From contig NZ_FNHH01000035.1 in NCBI RefSeq assembly GCF_900103545.1, forward strand, positions 1-39,039: DNA of 39,039 bases. The letters run 5' to 3'. This DNA is from Daejeonella rubra (GTDB lineage: Bacteria; Bacteroidota; Bacteroidia; Sphingobacteriales; Sphingobacteriaceae). The notes beneath the pieces are model-generated. The model had not been told where the DNA came from, ran no database searches, and was given only the letters and a program-made list of their open reading frames with translations. Numbering within the stretch: the stretch's first letter is position 1; each line of letters begins with the position of its first letter. The translations under genes and the position numbers were made by a program. Below, piece after piece: positions 1-9,600 of this stretch.

Positions 1-158
1 TATTTTAATTCTGTATCGAAGTTCACATCCAATGATGCTGGCTGAGTTACACTGAATGAAAGAACATCAGATAAGGTAATGTTAAGATTTGCAGTCTGTG
101 CGAATGATGCTGTACTTAAGAATGAAACGAATGCGATTAATGCGAATATTTTTTTCAT
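1..158 (-). CDS. Small secreted protein, paralogue 1 of 3 (C-terminus cut by window edge)
   Basis: Partial gene. The ATG is at 158-156 and the reading frame stays open to the window edge, giving about 52 residues. It begins with a clear signal peptide (MKKIFALIAFVSFLSTASFAQ), so the product is exported. The mature N-terminus (TANLNITLSDVLSFSVTQPA) matches the same region of the two following minus-strand genes (LNINLSKSVLSVSV and LSIKLLDALSFTIT, each ending in a P after two or three residues), so all three are paralogues. I do not recognise the family. The likely fold is a small beta-rich secreted domain, which is inference from the alternating polar/hydrophobic pattern. A 25-base element at 275-299 lies upstream, at almost the same distance as in paralogue 3. 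Confidence 0.8.
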   Translation of the reverse strand, partial: MKKIFALIAFVSFLSTASFAQTANLNITLSDVLSFSVTQPASLDVNFDTELK

Positions 159-477
159 GTTGTTTTTTATGTTTAATTATTTTTTCCTTGTTTGATCATA
201 CTAAGGCAAAGAGTAGTCCAAACCGCTAAACATGCCAAAAACAGGGTTTTTGAGGAAAAAACAAGGTATTATATGGGATAAATTTTCCCGATTGGGGAAT
301 TGAGTACTCATACCTGTATCAGAGTATACCCTGATTCATGTGATGTTTATTCATAAAAGGAAGATTTGAATGAATCAGGAATACTTCATGACTTGCTTGA
401 GCCAGAAAATTTAAAAATGATCAAGGATCATACTTTATCTAAAACAATCTGTATTCAACGAGAACTTAAACTAAGAT
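159..477. other. Gene-free stretch upstream of secreted paralogue 1
   Basis: This 319-base AT-rich gap holds the presumed promoter region of the gene starting at 158 and the tail region of the gene ending at 478. On the minus strand a TTTTTG followed about 20 bases later by TACTCTTTG resembles a Bacteroidota promoter, with one extra base in the -7 element. The shared 25-base element at 275-299 is the only strong feature. No open frame of substance and no terminator hairpin were seen. Confidence 0.5.
275..299 (-). promoter_or_regulatory. 25-base conserved upstream element, copy 1
   Basis: On the plus strand it reads GGGA, four bases, TTTTCCC, two bases, TTGGGGAA. It contains the imperfect palindrome TTCCC-N5-GGGAA plus a third GGGA half-site. 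A second copy with identical internal spacing (20 of 25 bases identical) lies at 1844-1868. The near edge is 117 bases from the ATG of the paralogue at 158; the other copy is 115 bases from its ATG. The conserved sequence and distance suggest a binding site for a common regulator, which is inference. Confidence 0.5.
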
Positions 478-1017
478 TTATTTAAGTATAATAGTATATA
501 TGACCGGGATTATACTTGTTCCTGGTATTCTACCTGCGAATGCACCATCTGCTCCAATTAAATAAGAAACATTAAAGGTATTGGAGGATGTATTCCCATT
601 CCAGGATGCATGGTCGGCTTCAATAATTGTTATCTGCCTGTTAGGTATGAAGTTAGAAGGCAAAGCCGTATTAATCATAAGCCCATCCAGGTTTCCATTA
701 TTTCCTGAGCCCAGCTGAGGTGTAATTTTAACCGAACTTCTAAGCAAGCCTGAGTTCCCGATCACATCACCAACAGTAACCTTAACTATATAGGCACCGG
801 AACTAACTACGCTAATATGATCCTTTATAATGGCATTGACACCTTCATCGTACCTGGAATAACCTGTATTATTCAACTTGATGTCAGCAGGAGCTGTTAC
901 ACTAACGGATAACACACTTTTAGATAAATTGATATTCAGGCTGGCACTTTGAGATAAAGCTGACTGACTGAAATGAGCCAAAAAAAGAGATATGGCAAAA
1001 CGTAATAAATTTCTCAT
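478..1017 (-). CDS. Small secreted protein, paralogue 2 of 3
   Basis: A 179-residue protein with a signal peptide (start MRNLLRFAISLFLAHFSQSA, cleavage near ALSQS at about residues 21-24). The mature part begins with the family signature SASLNINLSKSVLSVSV and contains a DHISVVSSGAYIVKV segment matched by DHITVISSRGYEVRA in paralogue 3. It ends with IPVIYTIILK, matching IPVIYTVLQP in paralogue 3, so the homology covers the full length. The family is unknown to me. The conserved NSSWNG/HASWNG segment and the C-terminal beta-strand pattern suggest a compact beta-sandwich exposed outside the inner membrane. Unlike the other two paralogues, no copy of the 25-base upstream element was found in front of it. 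Confidence 0.85.
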   Translation of the reverse strand: MRNLLRFAISLFLAHFSQSALSQSASLNINLSKSVLSVSVTAPADIKLNNTGYSRYDEGVNAIIKDHISVVSSGAYIVKVTVGDVIGNSGLLRSSVKITPQLGSGNNGNLDGLMINTALPSNFIPNRQITIIEADHASWNGNTSSNTFNVSYLIGADGAFAGRIPGTSIIPVIYTIILK

Positions 1018-1207
1018 GAGAGGCAGATTTCATGTGACCAATTATACAAAGAAAATTCAGGCTTATCCAGGTTCTTAAAATAAGAATCTGATTTTATCTG
1101 TAATACACCTGAAATAATCTGCTGATAAACATAGGTTCTAAGGGATATCCTAAGTAAAATCATTTGATTCTGAATGACCTTCCTAATGTTAATTCTATTC
1201 TTAATAA

Positions 1208-1729
1208 TCAGGGTTGAAGTACGGTATAGATAACAGGGATCGCAGGACGATTCTTTCCTTTTGGTTTTAAAAAATCTGACTCCATAGAATACTCAACATT
1301 AAACTTATTTTCAGGATTGATACCATTCCAGGAACTATTTGCTGCTGAGATAACCGTAGCAGGGTTTCCATTTGCGGGAGGTAATGCAATATCCCTGGCC
1401 AAAACTACACCGTTTGTATTACCCTTGTTTGTTTCCCCAAAGAACGGCGAAAGACTTAAAAAAGGCCCATCCTTTATTCCTGAACCAGAAATTGCTCTAA
1501 CTTCATAACCTCTGGAGCTAATTACAGTTATGTGATCAGCAACTTTTGCAATCATCATATCCTTCTTCTTACTCCCATTTTTGGACACAAAATTCAATAA
1601 TTCCGGCTGAGTAATAGTGAATGACAGAGCATCCAATAATTTTATGCTCAGGCCTGGAGATTGAGCATAGATCTTTAAATTATTTGTGCCTATGAAAAGG
1701 AAAAGAAATAATGCAAATACCTTCTTCAT
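1208..1729 (-). CDS. Small secreted protein, paralogue 3 of 3
   Basis: About 173 residues from the chosen start. An upstream ATG at 1750 would add seven residues (MSFDNLI). The internal start MKKVFALFLFLFIGTNN is preferred because it gives a standard signal peptide, resembles the start of paralogue 1, and places the shared upstream element at 115 bases, as in paralogue 1. The mature part shows the family signature (SPGLSIKLLDALSFTITQPE), the DHITVISSRGYEV segment, NSSWNG and the terminal IPVIYTVLQP. The function is unknown. It lies directly downstream of the ECF sigma factor gene on the same strand, with about 260 bases between them. Confidence 0.83.
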   Translation of the reverse strand: MKKVFALFLFLFIGTNNLKIYAQSPGLSIKLLDALSFTITQPELLNFVSKNGSKKKDMMIAKVADHITVISSRGYEVRAISGSGIKDGPFLSLSPFFGETNKGNTNGVVLARDIALPPANGNPATVISAANSSWNGINPENKFNVEYSMESDFLKPKGKNRPAIPVIYTVLQP

Positions 1730-1812
1730 TATTAAATTATCAAAACTCATTATTTAATGTACTGCTGTTACAAATACAAATAGCAGACCAAGGGCATTAA
1801 AGGCTGGTAAAG

Positions 1813-1827
1813 ACCATTATTAATGGT
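1813..1827. repeat. Perfect 7-base-arm palindrome upstream of paralogue 3
   Basis: ACCATTA, T, TAATGGT. It lies between the start codon of paralogue 3 and the 25-base element at 1844-1868, so it may be an operator or a short leader hairpin. Nothing similar was seen in front of the other paralogues. Confidence 0.4.
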
Positions 1828-1843
1828 AAAGGGAGTTTTTTAA

Positions 1844-1868
1844 GGGAGAGTTTTTCCCTTTTGGGGAA
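1844..1868 (-). promoter_or_regulatory. 25-base conserved upstream element, copy 2
   Basis: Same arrangement as the copy at 275-299: GGGA, four bases, TTTTCCC, two bases, TTGGGGAA. Differences are confined to the two spacers (positions 5, 7, 8, 16 and 17 of the element). An extra GGGAG just before it (1831-1835) makes a partial direct repeat. It is 115 bases from the preferred ATG at 1729. Confidence 0.5.
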
Positions 1869-1987
1869 GGAATTGCACAGGAGACCATCGATAAAGGCTA
1901 AAAATCAGACGATGTAATCATACCAATTTATTTCGGATGCTGAATAAAAAGGTCCAAAAATAAAAAATGATATTTATCAGCTGATCG

Positions 1988-2608
1988 TTAAGCTCGGCTT
2001 ACTGTATAATCCCTGTTAAATGTTTTACGCAATTCGGTAATAGATGACTGTAATCTGGATCGAAGGATCCCCACAGTAATATGAAGTTCTTCTGCTGCCT
2101 GAACATGTGTATAGCCTTTAAAATATATCAGATCCAGGGCCAATTTCTGCTCTTCGTTCAGGATGCGTGTCATATCCTTTACGCCTATAAGTTCCGGGTT
2201 ATAGGAAATTTGAAAGGTCTGATCGATCTGTTGTGTTACCTCAGAAAGGTCTTCACTTACTGAATAATTCCGGTAATTGACACTTCGCAAATAGTCAATC
2301 GACAGGTTTCTGGCCAACCTTGCCATCCAGGTATACAATCTTCCTTTACCTGGATCATATTGGTTAAAGGATTTCCATATTTTAATGAAGGTTTCCTGCA
2401 ATAGGTCCTGAGCAACCTCTTCTATTACCACAATGGTTGAAATAACCCTGTAAAGCGAGTCAGAATACATTTTATACAGAGAGCTCATTGCTCCTCTATC
2501 CATATTTTTCAGTGCCTCTACCAATTTATCCTCAGATAAGCGAAGTTTTCTTCTATCCGGTTTTAGAACTGCAATTGAATCAGTTATTTGAATTTCCAGT
2601 GCTTTCAT
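1988..2608 (-). CDS. RNA polymerase sigma factor, ECF (sigma-70) family
   Basis: A 206-residue alternative sigma factor that would direct RNA polymerase to a specific promoter set. Region 2 lies at about residues 40-110, with the helix VAQDLLQETFIKIWKSFNQY and the promoter-melting segment GRLYTWMARLARNLSIDYLRS. Region 4 is at about 148-198 (EEQKLALDLIYFKGYTHVQA, then the recognition helix around ITVGILRSRLQSSI). ECF factors of this type often sit next to an anti-sigma gene (FecR/RskA type), but none is visible here. The neighbours are secreted small proteins and an OmpA lipoprotein, all on the same strand, which suggests but does not prove that they are its regulon. The start is the only sensible ATG. 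Confidence 0.93.
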   Translation of the reverse strand: MKALEIQITDSIAVLKPDRRKLRLSEDKLVEALKNMDRGAMSSLYKMYSDSLYRVISTIVVIEEVAQDLLQETFIKIWKSFNQYDPGKGRLYTWMARLARNLSIDYLRSVNYRNYSVSEDLSEVTQQIDQTFQISYNPELIGVKDMTRILNEEQKLALDLIYFKGYTHVQAAEELHITVGILRSRLQSSITELRKTFNRDYTVSRA

Positions 2609-2698
2609 AATATTGTTACGAATATTTACTAAAGTTGGATGCCCAAGATGAATTTCAGATGAATTTTTTAATTATTATTTTAAGAATTTTCATGCAAA

Positions 2699-2731
2699 AA
2701 AAGGGTGTTCAACATTGCTGAACACCCTTTT
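2699..2731 (-). terminator. Rho-independent terminator of the OmpA-like gene
   Basis: A perfect 13-base stem (AAAAGGGTGTTCA / TGAACACCCTTTT) with a 7-base loop. On the minus strand it is followed by a run of T. It lies just after the stop codon at 2754, so it ends the OmpA-like transcript before the sigma factor gene. Confidence 0.88.
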
Positions 2732-2753
2732 GATAACCAAAAATACAGGTTAT

Positions 2754-3344
2754 TTAGTTTTTCTTAATTTCAACCCTACGGTTTAACTGACGGCCCGCTT
2801 CAGTATCATTAGAAGTAATTGGCATTGACTCTCCAAAGCCTTTTGCTACCAGGTTATTAGCACTTATACCTGCACTAACCAGATAGCTTTTTACTGCAGT
2901 TGCTCTGTCAACAGAAAGTGTCATGTTCCTTTTATCGGTACCTTCTGCAGAAGAATGTCCGTTCAGATCAAAACTCATGGAAGGATACTTCTTCATTTCT
3001 CTGGCAATTTCATCAAGTACAGAGTATGAAGCTGTCTTCAAAACCGAGGAGTTAAACTCAAACAATATATTTTTATAGTTAAAACTTGGCTCTGCTGCAA
3101 CAGTCTCAGGGCAACCTCCGTTTGAAGAAGTTCCTGCCTTATTTGGGCAATTGTCTTTTGAATCAGGAATTCCATCACCATCACTATCGGCTTCAGTAAC
3201 AGGAGCAGGTTTAGGTGCTTCTTTTACCGGAGCCTGTACAACAGGCTGGCTAATGATCTTTTTGGGTTTACAGGAAGGGAATAATACAATCGCCATTAAA
3301 AAAGCGAAGGAAACAGTCGAAAATGTGGTTTTAAAATTTCTCAT
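2754..3344 (-). CDS. OmpA-family lipoprotein with calcium-binding linker
   Basis: A 196-residue lipoprotein. The signal peptide ends in a lipobox, LFPSC, with lipidated Cys25. A proline/lysine-rich linker follows, then a thrombospondin-type-3-like calcium-binding segment (DSDGDGIPDSKDNCPN, about residues 53-70), then an OmpA C-terminal peptidoglycan-binding domain (about 88-196). That domain shows ILFEFNSSVLK, LNGHSSAEG, RATAVKSYL and the terminal NRRVEI motif. Members of this family anchor the outer membrane to peptidoglycan. It is transcribed as a single unit with its own terminator. It is short for the family because it lacks the N-terminal beta-barrel. Confidence 0.93.
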   Translation of the reverse strand: MRNFKTTFSTVSFAFLMAIVLFPSCKPKKIISQPVVQAPVKEAPKPAPVTEADSDGDGIPDSKDNCPNKAGTSSNGGCPETVAAEPSFNYKNILFEFNSSVLKTASYSVLDEIAREMKKYPSMSFDLNGHSSAEGTDKRNMTLSVDRATAVKSYLVSAGISANNLVAKGFGESMPITSNDTEAGRQLNRRVEIKKN

Positions 3345-3378
3345 TACTGGCTTGAAATGTTTAATAATTAATAAGAAC

Positions 3379-3410
3379 TAAAACTACTATTTACCTGCTT
3401 TGATAACAAG
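3379..3410 (-). promoter_or_regulatory. Possible Bacteroidota promoter of the OmpA-like gene
   Basis: On the minus strand, CTTG is followed after exactly 20 bases by TAGTTTTA, close to the TTTG / TAnnTTTG consensus with one mismatch in each part. It lies 35-66 bases before the ATG at 3344. This is a pattern match only. Confidence 0.35.
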
Positions 3411-3619
3411 TGCCAGAGCAATTAAAAATCAGTAATTTATTTTGCCTGGAATTAAACAGGCCTGGAAAATCATAAAAATAGCTTCAAAGTGTATTAAATC
3501 TTAACAATAAAAAGCAATTTTTATATTCAGTTAAGAATTATAGAACCTTCAAAAAGGCAGGAAAACCTATTGCCAAATTTAATATAACCATAAATTAACA
3601 ACAGAATTTTCAGCCTGAT

Positions 3620-6600
3620 TTACCTAACCAAACTTATATATCCTCTCAATTGCTGAGAACCTGCACCTGTATTCAGGATGTAAAAATAGGTATCGTCATT
3701 AAGGACAACTCCATTAAAAGTACCATCCCATTCATTACGGTAGCTCTTTTTAGAGTATACTTCCAGACCCTGACGATTGAATATCCGGATAGTATTATTT
3801 GGATATTTTTCAATATTACGGATCACCCAGGTATCATTTTTAGAATCTCCATTTGGTGAAATAAAGTTTGTAGCAACGATCTCTGTATCTGCTTCAAAAT
3901 CAATTTCATTATTCATAAATGATCCTTTTATTGACATCAGGGATGGCACTGCAAGTTCCGGCGCCGGCAATGAAATACTCAGATTACGAATCTCATGAAA
4001 ATTGCTTGCTCCTCCGGTAGATCCTGCAAATCCATAACTTAAATTTGCCGGAAGAGTATTCCCAACATAGGAATAATTGTTTATAAGATGATGGTTAATG
4101 CCTCCTGAATATGCTCCTTCCAATATCCAGACATTTACCATAAATCCAGTTCTCTGGCCATTTGGCTTCATTTCAATTTGGACTTTACGGTATCCGTTCA
4201 TAGAGGAACTAAGACCATCAGCACCTGCTGTTCTTCCATCCACATTTCCGCCGATAGTAAAACCGGAACCTGCTCCAACAGCACTCATTGCAGCCAGATT
4301 AGTCGTTTGGATATTGGTTAAAAATTCATAGTTAGTTCCAGCCGGACTTCCAGCACCGGTTCCATTTCCATCGCCGCGAATTGTCAGGGAACTGCTACGC
4401 TGCCCGGGACCACCTTGCCTGCCTGCAGTTCCTGCGCTGAAATTTCCAAATTCATCGAAACCGAAGCCAAGGTAAGCTTTACTTAATCCTGGTGCGGAAG
4501 AATTCTGAGCATAACCTAATGAACCACCGGGTGCACCGATCTGGAAGGAACTATTGGCTGTCGCATCATACAAAAAGAAACTTAATCCATCACCACCACT
4601 CCCACCATAAGTAAAGTACTCGAAACTAATAGAAAGGCCTTCAGCAGAAGGAAAAGATGTAGTATTTCTTGCGAAACCAGCCTGGTTTTTTGCATTTGAA
4701 TTTAGTCGAAGATAACCTCCGCCTTCGGCATCTATACTCCCTGAAGTTAACAAAGCAACTCCGCCTGTGATCAAACCTGTGGCTGTTGAATTCCTGAAGC
4801 TCTCCAAGTAGGGCATCGGACTTTGGGCTATAATATTGATAATTACCTTGGCCGGAGTTAAGGCATATAAGCTGCTATCTGAACCATTCCATTGAAATCC
4901 GGTTGATCCTATATAACCTGGAGCCGGAGCAAAACTGATCTGGTTTAGCTCAGCATGAACAATTTCCTGATTCGCCGTTATGTTAATCCCATTTAATTTT
5001 AGCGTTCCATTTGATGGGAGACTGATCACTTTAACTTTTGCAAGGGTTTTATTTTCCTGACTACTGAATTTTGATGTAAAATCTGTGCTTGTAAATGTTA
5101 ATGTGGTATTTTCCTGACCAGTCTTACCTATATCTGACACAACAGGTTCTGTATCTGCCATTTGCCCAGGCAGGTTGATCAGGAGATTACGAACCTCATG
5201 AAAATTGTTTTTCCCTCCTGTTCCAGCCGAAAAACCATAGCTTAAAAATTCAGGAATAGGATTTGTTGGCACATAACGGTAATCTTTGATCAGATGATGA
5301 ACTATCCCTCCAGAGGAATTACCCTCTGTGATCCAGACGTTGATATTAAACCCAGATCCCGAAATTTCAGGAACCATATTAATTTTTGCTCTGCGATAAC
5401 CTGGAGTTGAAATACCTGGATTACCTGAAACACGACCGTCTATCCCACCAGCGATCTGAAATACATTACCTGAACCTGCAGCAGCCATAGTATTAGCATC
5501 AGTGGTTTGAATTCCGGTTAAGTATTCATAATTACTTGCATTTGCCGCATTACCATTTCCATCACCACGAAGTGCCACTGAACTTGGCCGCTGACCAGGT
5601 CCGCCTTGCCTTCCTGCGGTCGGATTACTGAAATTACCAAATTCATCAAGCCCCATGCCCAGAAAGGCTTTTGAAATTCCGGGACTTGAACTATTCTGTG
5701 CATAACCTAATGAACCTCCAAAACCACCAATTGAAAAAGGGTTTGCAGATGCATCATAGAGGAAAAAAGCAAGTCCATCTGCACCAGAACCTCCATAAGT
5801 AAAGTAATCAAAGCTTATCGATAGTCCATTTGCAGTGGGGAATTCGGTTGTATTACGGGCAAACCCAGTTTGATTATTTGTGTTTGTAGTTAAGCGAAGA
5901 TAGCCCTGCCCATTGGCATCAATACCGCCACCTGTCAGGATTGCAGCGTTCGGATTTCCACCAAAGATTGTACCTGAAGCTGCATCATTTTTATAACTCT
6001 CAACATATGGAAAAACCGAGGAACGGTTAACTGTGATAGAATATGTTTTGCTTGTTTGTCCATCTCTTCCGGTTACAAGGATGGTAAACAAATTACTTCC
6101 AACAATTAATGGCAGCTTAATGGAGGGACTACCACTTGCGACTGCACTTCCATTTAATGTCATGCTGGCAAGAAAATCGCTAAGGAAGGGTGTTATTGCA
6201 ATTGAATCAATTGCGTTTTCAACAGTAACTGTATAATTAGTACTGGCAGAAGAAAACACCGGACTAAGAATTCCTGCACTAAGTGTTATTGCTGATAAAT
6301 CAGCAGTAATTTTTCCATCAACATCGTAGGCACCAGCATCAGTTGGATAATTTCTTGGATTCTTCAAAATATCCAGATTGATAGTATTTATCTGTGCGGA
6401 CACAAAATCTCTTCCTACAGAAGTATCAGCCAAATAACCTGAAACTCCATTAAGCTCTGCAAAACTCAGCGATGAATAAGCCGCAAAACCGGAACCTTGT
6501 CCGCGGGAATAGCTGGTTTTATAATCGTCAAAAGTTGTTGAAAAGGCAACTCTTACAGATAGTGAAGTATTTCCAGCATCAAGTCCGGAGAACTCCAGAA

Positions 6601-9600
6601 TATTGGATGTGGTGATAAAAAGGTTGTTCTGCTCTGAGAGAAAATCATTGGCTATTGTAGGAATATACCCTGCTCCTCTGTAAAAAGAAATTCCCAGGCA
6701 ACTATTATATGCATTATCTCCTTTTGCTGCAAAAATATTACCCTGAATATCAAGAATCAGTCTGGCATCTGGCAAAGAAACAGCTCGTGCACTGGCTTGT
6801 TTGGTATCAAAAGTATTGTAGTAGAGCCTGATACCGGTTGAGCCCAGTATATATACATTCTCAAAGCTATGTTGAACAAATGAGTTCTGAATAGTAATCA
6901 TTTCTGAACTTTCAATATGGAATGCGGCTTTATATCCCGTACCTGTATTCAATGAGAAATTGGTAGCCTTACACCGGTCAATCAGCAAATTCTTGCTGGC
7001 AACAATATAAAATGGCTGCTTCTGGTTCTGATCTAAATCTATATCCTGAAGAGTAAGATTATTGATTCCGCGGCATTGGATCTGCCCTGAATATCTTGCT
7101 CCACTGCTCTCAATCAGTTCCTGATTTCTGGTATCCTTCATAAGGACATTTCGGATTGTAACATTATTCAGGGTATAGGAAGCGTCTGTTCTGCTTTCAG
7201 GCTGCCCGCTGATTGAATTAATTATTCCTACCTGAATGGCAATCCCCGTCAGTTCGGTAAGAACTACCTTATCGATCAGTACATCCGAAATGTTTGGCTG
7301 ATCTGTCCCGTTAGCTGCACCGATCCGTATTCCTCTCATTCCCTGATGCAAAACAAGATTAGTATACTGGCAGTCTGAGGTGCTGGCCTGCTGGCTGATT
7401 AGTGCTCCTGAATAATTATCGCCAAAAGGTGCACCATCAGACGTGTATTTACCACTACGCAATTTCAGTTGAGAGATACGGACATGATTCATTGCTATTC
7501 TGAACAAATCTGATGTAAGCCCTCCTGCATCGATAGACGGATAGGTTGCCAAACCATCTTTCCCTTTAATCGTCAATGAATAATTGGAGTTATTATAATT
7601 TAAAGTCCATTTTGAGCTAATCGAATAGGTGCTTGCCTGATTAAAAACGATGGAGATATTGGTGTTGAAATTAAAGGTATTCATGTAAGCCTTCACCTCT
7701 TCTATGGTATTGAAAGTGGCCAGTTGAATATTATCTGAATCTCTTCTGACAGAAATGGCCAATGCAGGAACCTCCGTAACAGTTACTTCTGAAAGGTTAA
7801 TAACAGGCAGTTTTGAATAGGTCAGCATTTTCTTCCCATTTCCAGCATCTAAAGCATTCCCGATTTCTGCCTTATAAGTAAATGCCACTACATCGGTTGA
7901 GAGAAAATCATCCTGGCAAAGGATTGACCAGCGAAGCCCCCCTGAAAGCGGAACTTCTGAAACAGATATGACAGGATTTCCTTCAACCTCATATGCACTG
8001 GCAACCGACTGAGAGATCGGTCGGTCAAGTTCAAAAACAATTGTTTTGGGATTTTCTTTTGTGATAGTAGGTGTTCCAGCAATGATCGTTGGTCTTACTG
8101 GTAAGGTAGAAGGATCAACAGATACGATTTCACTTAATTGAATATTCACTAAACCGGTTGTGGGATTAAATGTGACCGCTTTAATATTTTCAGACCAGGT
8201 AATATTTTCTATCTGAGCATCTGAATCGACAAGCAAACTTAACAATCTATGTCTGACCGTATTTTTTAGTCCGGCCATATCAAAGCTGATCTCTAAATAT
8301 CCATCCGGCGTTAAATTTGAAATTTTTCCTGATCCATTTTCCGCTGCATAACGGGTTTTCTGATATCCCAGATATTGCTCAAGACTCAAACCCATCACAT
8401 TATCCCCTGCAATAAATTGCATGTATTCGATCACCTGACGATAATAGGCAAAATTACTTGTACCAATTTCTCCGGGACCATGACTAAACCAATTATAAAT
8501 TCCAGGATTCTGAAGGCTTTTATTATATGCAGCAAGGACATAGGCCTTATGTTCTGTTACAAGCGTAGCACTATTAATCTCCTGCCAATGATTTCTTCGA
8601 AAAAAGTAAGGACTGTTGATAGCTGCATATATTGCATCTGAACTCGCATCCTGCGCCAGGGGAACTGCACCATCTTTTAAAGGTTCAACACCAGCCTGGC
8701 TGGTGACATCCATCCCCATATCATTGGCTCCAAAACGGTACCCGATCTGAGTATCAGGAACCACCAATGCTTCAGGTTGAAATCCTAATTTATCAAAGGC
8801 AGCTTTATTATTTAAAAATATCTGCTTGTATCGATCCTTTTGCAAGACCGCTGATCCGCCAAATCCATGATTCGTAAAATCAAATCCTCTTTGCAAACCA
8901 GGACCGGTTGCCGTTACAGCAGCGAGTTCTGCCCAGGAAATATAGGTCGTTCCCTGCTCCAGAAGATCAACACCGTTATTGTCATGAATAAAACATGCAA
9001 CAGCTATATTCCAGTACAGGTCATTTCCGCAACCATCGGTTGATTTGACACCAGGGCTTGAATAACCGCCGGCGGTTACCCCACCTTTCAAATATGGATA
9101 CATCAGATTGTAAACCGTTTTGGGGCTATCATCAACCTGAAAAATGCTTATCAGCGATTTATTAAAGGGATTTTTGGCATGAGTGAAGGTTGCATAAGCA
9201 GGATTAGCCAGCTTGATTCTGATTTGAAAAAGATCCGCAGATACAGTCTCATCAACAGGATTAATTGTGAGATTAACCGAAGCATCCAATAAGGCATATA
9301 GGCCTCCCTGGTCGGCAGCATTCCATGTAAATGAATCGATTCCATTAAAATTGGAATTGGGAGTATATGAAATTGCCTGAATATCAGCTGGAATAATCTT
9401 CTGGTTTAAAGAAATATTATTTCCATTCAACTTTAGAACTCCATGCAAAGGGAGTGCTGCAAAACGGAGCTTTGAAATGCTCTCCCCATTAGGATCTGTA
9501 AATTTTGAAACTGAAGGATCGGCTGAATAAAAATCAGGCAGCGAGAATAAAAGTTCAGTATCCTCATCAACTGATTTAGTCAGATCAGAAAGAACCGGAT

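Noticed and set aside
3442..3462. GCCTG-N8-CAGGC hairpin between the adhesin stop and the OmpA-like start
   Set aside because: The stem is only five bases and no T-run follows on the minus strand, so it does not meet terminator criteria.
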